The position numbers and the translations under genes are program-made. From Fictibacillus terranigra (GTDB taxonomy: Bacteria; Bacillota; Bacilli; Bacillales; Fictibacillaceae): DNA of 64,000 nt. How positions within the stretch are numbered: the stretch's first letter is position 1; each line of letters opens with the position of its first letter. The notes beneath the pieces are model-generated. The model was not told where the DNA came from. It worked only from the letters and a program-made list of their open reading frames with translations, and searched no databases. Positions 57,932-64,000 of the stretch are shown piece after piece. The stretch lies in NCBI RefSeq assembly GCF_030412265.1, contig NZ_JAUHLN010000002.1, forward strand, positions 1,240,001 to 1,304,000, written 5' to 3'.

Positions 57932-59011
57932 TTAGATCAGTTTGCTTGTATGAATGGCCTCCCGATACCCTGAACGTGTAAAATGAAACGATTCATCGAG
58001 AAATCCTTCCCGCTGAAGTGATTCAAGAGTTTCCTCCGGTATATTAATGGTCAGTTCATCCAGGCGTGCATTAATTTCACTTAATGATGCCGTACTTACA
58101 AAGTCAGGCTTAAGCAGACGAACAATTCCTTCAATTCTGGAATCCCGCTTTTGGAAAAGCTGTGGTGTTTTATTAATCGCCTGGGAAATCTTGTTCGTAA
58201 ACTGTATGAGTTCCTGCTTAAGATTAGAGGCCTGAGTTTCTTTTTCCTGAAGCTGCTGTTGGAAATATTTCCTCTCTTCTTCATTCAGATCGGCTCTCGT
58301 ATACAGCTGCTGGTAAATCTGGGTTTTATCCATCTCAATCTGTCTGAGTTCTTCTTCTTTAAGCCGCTGGGTTTTCATGTCTTCTTCACTCGGCTCATAA
58401 CGGTAATCTTCATATTCAATCCTATCTTCTGTCTTCGGCCGTTCTTCCTCTGCTGCCCGCGACGTGACGGACGGAGCCTGAGGCTCCTCAAGACGTTCTT
58501 CAGCAGCAGGCTCTCTTTGCCCATCCCTGTCTGCAGCTTCCACAGCCTGTTCTTCCTGTACGTCCTCTGCCAGCTTATCATCAACCGGCGGTTCTTCATC
58601 AATGACCGATTTATTCCTCGTAGTTTTCACTTCTGCTTCAAGGAACGTTTCCTCTGGTTCGGTATGATTTTGATTTTGATCGTTTCTTGATGCCTGGGCT
58701 TGAGGAAATGCTTGTACTGCTGCAGGCTCATCCCTATTCAACTGAATGGAACCTTCCTCTAATCTGCGGACGAGGTCATTAAACTTTTTGTAAAACATCA
58801 CTGAGATCGTCAACGCAAAAAGAGAAGCAAAGAGAGAAATAAAATCAGAGAATCGGAAAACAAAAGGCGAGGTGGCAATCTTATAAAAAAGTAAAAGAGC
58901 AAATGCACCAATAACAATAACCTTAAGCCAGCTTTCACGATTCTGAATCTGTTCACTTTTGCCAGAACCTCTGCTGCTTCCTCCAAAAAAAGATAATAAC
59001 TTTTTATTCAT
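57932..59011 (-). CDS. Hypothetical membrane protein with acidic linker and coiled coil
   Basis: A 359-residue protein I do not recognise. Two hydrophobic segments lie near the N terminus (LKVIVIGAFALLLFYKIA, FRFSDFISLFASLFALTISV). A long acidic, low-complexity linker follows (EEQAVEAADRDGQREPAAEE) with many Glu/Pro/Ala. A helical coiled-coil region comes next (EEELRQIEMDKTQIYQQLYT, FQQQLQEKETQASNLKQELI), then a compact C-terminal domain (SLSEINARLDELTINIPEET, then FHFTRSGYREAI). An in-frame ATG at 59128 reads through a palindromic repeat; the ATG at 59011 follows AAAGGG and is chosen. It is divergent from a DUF2254 gene. Confidence 0.75.
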   Translation of the reverse strand: MNKKLLSFFGGSSRGSGKSEQIQNRESWLKVIVIGAFALLLFYKIATSPFVFRFSDFISLFASLFALTISVMFYKKFNDLVRRLEEGSIQLNRDEPAAVQAFPQAQASRNDQNQNHTEPEETFLEAEVKTTRNKSVIDEEPPVDDKLAEDVQEEQAVEAADRDGQREPAAEERLEEPQAPSVTSRAAEEERPKTEDRIEYEDYRYEPSEEDMKTQRLKEEELRQIEMDKTQIYQQLYTRADLNEEERKYFQQQLQEKETQASNLKQELIQFTNKISQAINKTPQLFQKRDSRIEGIVRLLKPDFVSTASLSEINARLDELTINIPEETLESLQREGFLDESFHFTRSGYREAIHTSKLI

Positions 59012-59438
59012 AGCGTGTCCCTTTCTTCCACTGGTGCCAGGCACCAGGTAGTAAAGCCTTATGCTGCTATTACATAAATATCGAGAACTTCCGTTTGTTT
59101 TTAGGGGTTTATTATTCCTTTTACCCATTTTCCAAACCTTTAATTACCACCTCCTACAATATTTGTAATGCATTTATACCTTATTGCCCAGGTAAGCGGG
59201 GAGATCCTCAATTCCTATATTCAATTTTTCGTTCTGTAGTCCTTCTTACATAAATTAGAAGTGTAAAAGTGTGTTATAAAGGTAAAAGTTAACTGAATCT
59301 ACCGTTGCTAGATGAGTGTCTTTATTGTGAAGCATTTTTCGATGCCTTTACGCTTTTGTTACAAAAGACACATGCCCGGCAGCACGATCGAACCATTTAA
59401 TGCGGGTCAGGAATATCTTTCCATGAGGAGTGTATGAT
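59012..59438. other. Divergent intergenic region with repeat and inverted repeats
   Basis: It holds the repeat copy at 59032-59046 and a GTGTCTTT/AAAGACAC inverted repeat (59316-59371) enclosing a GCAT/ATGC hairpin and a TTTTGTTACAAAA palindrome. It should contain promoters for both flanking genes, but none is clear. No ORF supported. Confidence 0.5.
59032..59046. repeat. Dispersed palindromic repeat, single-arm copy
   Basis: TGGTGCCAGGCACCA is a perfect 15-bp palindrome (odd centre), identical to one arm of the 52-bp copy at 55181. It lies about 20 bases before the start of the 57932 gene, so it would be in its mRNA leader. Confidence 0.8.
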
Positions 59439-60824
59439 ATGGCACAAGTAAGGCTGCTTGATAAATATTTACGAAGATATACACAATTGTCTGAACGGGA
59501 ACTTTCCCATCAGCTCCAGACTAATTTATGGTTTACCCCTGTACTTTACATTTTTAATTCGTTTATTCTCTTGGCGATCGCATTCACAGCTGACTACAAG
59601 CTGAAGACCGGGGAAAAAATGTGGAGTATCTTTTCAGTGAATTATGATCTTACCCAGGCTCTGGTCAGCACCCTGACTGCAGCAACCTTAACACTTACCA
59701 CTTTTACCTTCAACTTGATTCTAGTCGTTTTCACTACCTTTTCCGGCCAATTCTCACCCCGGATCCTAAAAAACTTTATCGCCAGCAAAGCCACACAGCG
59801 AATCCTGGGAATATTCACCGCCAGTTTTTTCTACATGCTTTTTTCCTTTTTGTTTTTAAACAAACGCTTTACTGAGCAGTTTTTTACTGTTCCGCTCATG
59901 GCGGTGATTCTCGCTTCTGTGTCCATGGGCACTTTTATTTTCTTCATTAATCATGCCGTTGCCTGGCTGCAGGTGAATAAAATGACTAACGAGATGAAAA
60001 AAGAATCATTAGCCATCGTTGATGGATCTCTTCAGAAGGAAATTGAACCCTACAGAGTAAAAGATACAGGGCCCGTTAAAAAATTGGTGGAGGACCTCGT
60101 AAAATCACCCGGCAATCAAATTAAATCGAATAAAGCCGGATACATCCAGCTTATTGATTTTGCTGAAATTATGGAGGAAGCTCAGAAAGACGACATTATT
60201 ATTGAGCTGAAGCATGCGATCGGCGATTACGTGTTCAATACGACTCCTATACTTACCTATTGGAAAAGGCAAGGGCAAACAATTGATGAGTACAAATATC
60301 TCGCGTTTTTTAGTTTTGGAAAACGCCAGACGGAAGTACAGGACATCGAATTCAGTATCAACAAACTGGTTGAGGTCGCTATCCGCTCAGTGGGAAACTT
60401 CGACCCTAAAACAGCACAGAACGCGATATATCAGCTGGGTGAGCTCTTAACTTACATTTCATGTGTCGCTAATTTTGACCCTTATTTAGTTGATCCGAAT
60501 GGACAGCTGCGTGTCATCCTTCAGGAAAAAGAGTTCAGTCATTACCTTTATAACGGATTGGGATATATCCGGCACTATTCTGAGAATAATGTGGTGGTCG
60601 GCATCGAAATTCTGAAAGTCCTGGATATGATTGCACAATCAGCAAATCCAAGAGACTATGAAGCGATATGGGACTTTGCCGTCTACACAGCCCAAGGATT
60701 TGAAAAAGACTTCCTATTCGGGCTTGATTATGAAAAATTCAATAGTGCCCTGTATGATATCGCGGTCTCCACAAAACATGAAGGAGACTACGAGCATCTG
60801 CGGGAAAAAGCAGGATCTCAATGA
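59439..60824 (+). CDS. DUF2254 predicted membrane protein
   Basis: A 461-residue protein. The N-terminal half has about four membrane helices (FTPVLYIFNSFILLAIAFTA, TFTFNLILVVFTTFSGQFSP, FTASFFYMLFSFLFLNKR). The C-terminal half is soluble (AGYIQLIDFAEIMEEAQKDD, IGDYVFNTTPILTYWKRQG, VRSVGNFDPKTAQNA-like text around the conserved SVGNFDPKTA). This matches DUF2254, whose role is unknown. A GTG at 59430 is in frame; the ATG at 59439 is eight bases after GAGGAG and is preferred. Confidence 0.88.
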   Translation: MAQVRLLDKYLRRYTQLSERELSHQLQTNLWFTPVLYIFNSFILLAIAFTADYKLKTGEKMWSIFSVNYDLTQALVSTLTAATLTLTTFTFNLILVVFTTFSGQFSPRILKNFIASKATQRILGIFTASFFYMLFSFLFLNKRFTEQFFTVPLMAVILASVSMGTFIFFINHAVAWLQVNKMTNEMKKESLAIVDGSLQKEIEPYRVKDTGPVKKLVEDLVKSPGNQIKSNKAGYIQLIDFAEIMEEAQKDDIIIELKHAIGDYVFNTTPILTYWKRQGQTIDEYKYLAFFSFGKRQTEVQDIEFSINKLVEVAIRSVGNFDPKTAQNAIYQLGELLTYISCVANFDPYLVDPNGQLRVILQEKEFSHYLYNGLGYIRHYSENNVVVGIEILKVLDMIAQSANPRDYEAIWDFAVYTAQGFEKDFLFGLDYEKFNSALYDIAVSTKHEGDYEHLREKAGSQ

Positions 60825-60844
60825 AAGTAAAGGAGGCAGCTGTT

Positions 60845-61071
60845 ATGTTTAAAAACTTTGAGTTAAAAGAATGCAGTTGAATGAAGTCACGATTCGCGTC
60901 CGTATTGGCGGGGATGGCCCCCCTCTTCTTCTTTTGCACGGACATCCGCAGACTCATGTTATGTGGCATAAGATCGCCCCAAGACTCGCCGATGATTTTA
61001 CGGTCGTTGTTCCTGACCTAAGGGGATATGGCGAGAGTTCCAAACCTACATATGATAGGCTATATAAATAA
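60845..61071 (+). pseudogene. N-terminal remnant of a haloacetate dehalogenase-like hydrolase
   Basis: The start (MFKNFELKE) is followed by a frameshift at about 60876 and then [40 protein letters not shown] and [15 protein letters not shown], the first quarter of a fluoroacetate/haloacetate dehalogenase-type alpha/beta hydrolase. The nucleophile, acid and His regions are missing; the ORF ends with TYDRLYK. Truncated and inactive. Confidence 0.85.
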
Positions 61072-61089
61072 AAGATTAGGAGTTTGTCT

Positions 61090-61998
61090 ATGTGGATTCA
61101 GAAGGGAAATCGGATTGAGATCGAACGGCATGATGTTCTTTTTGAAGAGTGTCTTCGTTATTTAAACCGGAACCAAAATGAGCTGCTGCATGAAGTAGAT
61201 ATAGAAAATAAAGTCATTAGGAAAGCGGTACGCTGTGAAAAAGAAATTGTTTTGATCCAGCTGGAAGCCACAGATCAGCATCTCCTTTTATCATTTCCAT
61301 TACGTGTTCCTGATTCACGTTCAAAAGCCGAGATCGTTCATCACGTCATCGATTGGATGGACCTGGACCGCGATCTTGCCCCCTTCTACCAGTTGGCAAA
61401 ACAGGATCATATCTTAAATCACATCGTACACGGACGGGAGGGGCTTCGGATGATTGGGGTCCCTGACCTGTTTGAGGCTATGGCCTGGTCGATCATGGGA
61501 CAGCAAGTCAGCCTTCATGTGGCTTATTTGCTTAAGAAGAGGCTTGTGGAACGCTATGGGGAATCTGTGGTTTGCGAAGGAAAAGAGTATTGGACGTTTC
61601 CTGAGCCTGGCATCATCGCCAAACTTACAAAAGAGGACTTGCTCTCCTTAAAGTTCACGAACCGAAAAGCAGAATATTTGCTTGGGGTTGCTGACATAAT
61701 CGCCACAGGTCAATTAAAAAAAACGGCGTTGCAGCAAATGCCTCTGCCTGTGATGGAGAAATCATTGATTGCCATTCGCGGAATCGGGAGCTGGTCAGCA
61801 AATTACGTGATGATGAGATGTCTGCGCCACCCTGATGCTTTTCCTGCAGCCGATGTGGGTCTTCATAATGCTTTAAAGAAGGTTATCGGTTCCCATTCCA
61901 AGCCAAGCCTTTCAGAAATCATGGAATGGTCTGAAAAATGGACGGACTGGCGAGCCTACGCCACATTTTATTTATGGATGGAGCTGGCGGCTGAATGA
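61090..61998 (+). CDS. alkA: DNA-3-methyladenine glycosylase II
   Basis: A 302-residue base-excision repair enzyme. It has an N-terminal AlkA-N-like domain, then the HhH-GPD domain: DLFEAMAWSIMGQQVSLHVA, FTNRKAEYLLGVADIIATG, the helix-hairpin-helix LIAIRGIGSWSANYVMM and the catalytic Asp in FPAADVGLHNALKKVIG. It removes alkylated purines. A TTG at 61084 is in frame; the ATG at 61090 is seven bases after AGGAG. Confidence 0.94.
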   Translation: MWIQKGNRIEIERHDVLFEECLRYLNRNQNELLHEVDIENKVIRKAVRCEKEIVLIQLEATDQHLLLSFPLRVPDSRSKAEIVHHVIDWMDLDRDLAPFYQLAKQDHILNHIVHGREGLRMIGVPDLFEAMAWSIMGQQVSLHVAYLLKKRLVERYGESVVCEGKEYWTFPEPGIIAKLTKEDLLSLKFTNRKAEYLLGVADIIATGQLKKTALQQMPLPVMEKSLIAIRGIGSWSANYVMMRCLRHPDAFPAADVGLHNALKKVIGSHSKPSLSEIMEWSEKWTDWRAYATFYLWMELAAE

Positions 61999-62009
61999 AA
62001 ATGACAGCA

Positions 62010-62936
62010 TTATGCATTGCTCACACTCGGCTCTAGAATCGTAAAGCGGTTGTTCACGGTATCCAGGTTTGCCTGGGCGCCGATCGGAATGGCCGCCTTA
62101 TAATACCCATGCGCGGTTGTGACGTTAGTCATCAATGGTTTTCCAAGTGGAACCATATAGTTAGTAATGAGCTGATCATATGTTACTCCGTAAGCAGGTT
62201 CGCATCCTGTACATTCTCCCATCACAATGCCTGCACACTCCTCGAATGTCCCTGCTAGTTTTAAATGATCGATATAGCGGTAAACGGTGTTGATCGGTTC
62301 ATGGGTTTCCTCGATTACTACAATTTTTCCGGCCATATCTATTTCATACGGAGTTCCTAATGTATCCACAAATGAAGTCAAATTGCCGCCAACAACTTCT
62401 CCTGTTACATTTCCCCTTACTCGGCTGATTTGTGGAATGCCAGGCGGATTCACAATTTGCCGTGGCGACTGGAACGTTGAAGTGGCCAGAAAGAACTGGT
62501 CATAGTTATATGCTGGTGTATTCAGATTAAAATCCAGAAGAAGAAGACTTTGCAAGGTCATTAAATCTGCATATTGATACAGCACATTCAGCAAGATCGT
62601 AATGTCGCTGTAGCCCGAGACGATTTTAGGGTTCTGCCGAATGACATCAAAATCAAGATAGGGCAAGATCCCTGCAACTCCTACCCCTCCTCTAGTCGGA
62701 AGAATCATCTTCACGTTTTTGTTCGTAAACATCTCCATTAGATCGTCCGCCCGCTGTTGATCCGTTCCAGCTAAAAATCCAGTATTCGCATATACATTTC
62801 TTCCAAGGACAATATTAAATCCAAGATTTCTCAGTGTCGTTATACCTTCATTAATTCTCTGGGCCGAAAGAGGGCTCCCGAGTGTCACAATTCCGATGGT
62901 GTCACCTCTTTGCAGTATCGGTGGTTTAACAGCCAT
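62010..62936 (-). CDS. S66-family LD-carboxypeptidase (YkfA/MccF-like)
   Basis: A 308-residue serine peptidase of the LD-carboxypeptidase A family. Motifs are GDTIGIVTLGSPLSAQRINE, LPTRGGVGVAGILPYLDFDV, IVSGYSDITILLNVLYQY with the nucleophile region, GEVVGGNLTSFVDTLGTP, IVVIEETHEP (Glu) and MTNVTTAHGYYKAAIPIGAQ (His). It recycles murein tetrapeptides or cleaves microcin-like amides. No signal peptide is seen, so it is probably cytosolic. A truncated relative lies at 31824. Confidence 0.9.
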   Translation of the reverse strand: MAVKPPILQRGDTIGIVTLGSPLSAQRINEGITTLRNLGFNIVLGRNVYANTGFLAGTDQQRADDLMEMFTNKNVKMILPTRGGVGVAGILPYLDFDVIRQNPKIVSGYSDITILLNVLYQYADLMTLQSLLLLDFNLNTPAYNYDQFFLATSTFQSPRQIVNPPGIPQISRVRGNVTGEVVGGNLTSFVDTLGTPYEIDMAGKIVVIEETHEPINTVYRYIDHLKLAGTFEECAGIVMGECTGCEPAYGVTYDQLITNYMVPLGKPLMTNVTTAHGYYKAAIPIGAQANLDTVNNRFTILEPSVSNA

Positions 62937-63142
62937 AAAATCATCCCTCCATCAGCACGATCTCCCATCGAAATTCCATCATTTATGTATATTAAAGGGA
63001 TCATTTTGCTATAACTGAATCTTTTTTATATCCTGCAAATGAATTTCTAAAAAGGAACAGGGAACAGAGCGGATACGTAGAAGTATATAAATATAACATC
63101 GTGCCGTTCCTGATTCCAAAAAAATAAGAAAGGGGAATTTGT

Positions 63143-63316
63143 ATGAAAGAATATAAGGTTATTGAATCCAGCGGGCGGTTTACTTTCAGCCTGGAAACGT
63201 TAAAGGACCTAAACACTCCGTTATCCCGAGAGGAAGCCGAACAAATCAAAGAAAAGCTGGAAGAATGCGTCCCCTTCCAGCTCGAGGTTGTAAAAATTGA
63301 TTCAACGAAAAATTGA
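63143..63316 (+). CDS. Small hypothetical protein
   Basis: A 57-residue ORF with a strong AAAGGGG site seven bases before the ATG and a terminator three bases after the stop. It reads MKEYKVIESSGRFTFSLE, then TLKDLNTPLSREEAEQIKEK and CVPFQLEVVKIDSTKN: two short strands around a helix. I recognise no family, but start, stop, ribosome site and terminator together support a real gene. Confidence 0.7.
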   Translation: MKEYKVIESSGRFTFSLETLKDLNTPLSREEAEQIKEKLEECVPFQLEVVKIDSTKN

Positions 63317-63318
63317 TG

Positions 63319-63346
63319 ACCTGCCCATCGTATGGCAGGTTTTTTC
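63319..63346 (+). terminator. Terminator of the small hypothetical gene
   Basis: ACCTGCC and GGCAGGT arms around an ATCG-type loop, followed by TTTTT. Confidence 0.88.
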
Positions 63347-63674
63347 ATGTTAAAATGAAAGCCTCCTTCTTATGTTTTGTGTGATTATTTAAGATTTTTG
63401 TTTTTTCAAGTACCGCATAGATCGAGCACCAGGATCTCTTTGAAAAATAGATCGGTATGTTCTGTTTGTTAGCCTTTTTCTTAATTGCAGCTGAAAATTC
63501 ATGATTAATAAAATCCGTTAGTACGAGAACTAAATTCACATGGCTGGGAATCTCCTTTTGAGACATTCTAGCTTTTCTTCCGCTCACATGAATGATTTCC
63601 TTTATCCCTTCATACTGCAGCTTCTTTGTAATTTTTCCAAGATGATCTCCGCCAACAATCATTAACGATGGCAT
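63345..63674 (-). CDS. DUF2325 domain-containing protein
   Basis: A 109-residue protein: [60 protein letters not shown] and [19 protein letters not shown]. This is the DUF2325 pattern (GGD near the start, [13 protein letters not shown]-type end), a small Rossmann-like domain of unknown function found in many firmicutes. The ORF extends upstream through a broken ABC ATPase gene, but GGGAGAGG lies just before the ATG at 63674, which is taken as the start. Confidence 0.85.
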   Translation of the reverse strand: MPSLMIVGGDHLGKITKKLQYEGIKEIIHVSGRKARMSQKEIPSHVNLVLVLTDFINHEFSAAIKKKANKQNIPIYFSKRSWCSIYAVLEKTKILNNHTKHKKEAFILT

Positions 63675-63699
63675 AACAGCCTCTCCCTTCCCTAGCGGC

Positions 63700-63813
63700 G
63701 ACAGGTTCATCCATGACAAGAAAATCTGGATTGAGTGCCATCGCTCTTGCGATGACGATCCTTTGCCTTTGGCCACCGGAAAATTCATGAGAATTCTCCA
63801 ATCGCATCTTCAA
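63700..63813 (-). pseudogene. ABC transporter ATPase remnant
   Basis: A fragment with the ABC signature and Walker B of a peptide-type ATPase ([32 protein letters not shown]). Walker A, the H-loop and the rest are missing. It directly precedes the DUF2325 gene on the same strand. Confidence 0.8.
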
Positions 63814-63874
63814 TCCTGATTGTTTTTTTCTTCCAGTAACATCTATTTTGTTTAAGCAAGTTTACTACAGTGCT

Positions 63875-64000
63875 TTATTTTGCTTTACTTTTCAAAGGGA
63901 GATACGTATTGGCTACCACTTCTCCAAACGAATGAAACGGGCGCTTCGCCTCCGTTTCTGGATGTGCGAGTTTAAGTCTTGGAAAGAGCAGTTCAGCCAC
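63875..64000 (-). CDS. C-terminal end of an unidentified protein (cut by window edge)
   Basis: An open frame enters from the right edge and stops at 63875: AELLFPRLKLAHPETEAKRP then FHSFGEVVANTYLPLKSKAK. The composition is protein-like, and a hairpin (GAAACGG/CCGTTTC) lies inside it. The family cannot be told from 41 residues. Confidence 0.45.
   Translation of the reverse strand: MAELLFPRLKLAHPETEAKRPFHSFGEVVANTYLPLKSKAK

Noticed and set aside
29063-59046. The GGTGCC repeats as a CRISPR array
   Set aside because: Copies are kilobases apart, palindromic, differ in length and lack spacers; no cas genes are present.

Overview
The window looks like a chromosome segment of a Gram-positive, endospore-forming member of the Bacillaceae. 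It carries two alpha/beta-type small acid-soluble spore proteins, a CwlJ-type germination hydrolase, a GerPD-like protein, a YteA-family protein and a Spo0E-like phosphatase. Promoters are sigma-A-like, Shine-Dalgarno sites are strong AGGAGG types, TTG and GTG starts are common, and base composition is moderate. The genus cannot be fixed from sequence alone; Fictibacillus/Bacillus relatives are plausible. No rRNA, tRNA, CRISPR array or prophage was seen.

Layout. 1-2.1 kb: 5' part of a class A PBP, a small DUF4083 protein and two broken genes. 2.1-15.9 kb: a compact minus-strand catabolic island read as ectoine/hydroxyectoine use: doeA (M24 hydrolase), eutC (cyclodeaminase-like), a Cys/Met-family PLP enzyme, an M20 deacylase, a homoserine-dehydrogenase-like enzyme, an aldehyde dehydrogenase and two tandem ProP-type symporters. 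A PucR regulator and eutB lie upstream. The canonical doeB and doeD are absent, so the lower pathway looks non-canonical. 16-19 kb: secreted type I pullulanase with a cre-like site. 19-31 kb: accessory genes (DUF2161, permease, SurA-like lipoprotein, cupredoxin, an RRNPP-like regulator, Spo0E-like, ModA, GerPD-like, WrbA, MreC, DDAH-like, hydrolase) mixed with gene wreckage. 31-40 kb: two YbaK-type deacylases, BcrC, HxlR/azoreductase, an old yellow enzyme, CwlJ, YolD and RsbR. 40-44 kb: GNAT and the fused osmolyte ABC system OpuFA/OpuFB. 44-49 kb: PEP carboxylase, prohibitin-like protein and DUF2512. 49.7-53.2 kb: an IS3-family element, then a spore-DNA cluster (SASP, endonuclease IV, YteA, SASP). 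53-64 kb: an AHSA1/ArsR pair with a visible operator, YitT, a SulP transporter beside a frameshifted carbonic anhydrase, DUF2254, AlkA, an S66 carboxypeptidase and DUF2325.

Two themes tie the window together. The first is osmolyte handling: the ectoine island can feed carbon and nitrogen from osmolytes, while OpuF imports them for protection. The second is gene decay: about a dozen loci are frameshifted or carry internal deletions that fuse distant parts of genes, including a ykcC/ykcB-like fusion, an ABC-exporter/histidine-kinase fusion, a gutted ABC-F gene and an IS3 orfB without its DDE core. A dispersed palindromic repeat centred on TGGTGCCAGGCACC occurs at least three times, with a fourth degenerate copy.
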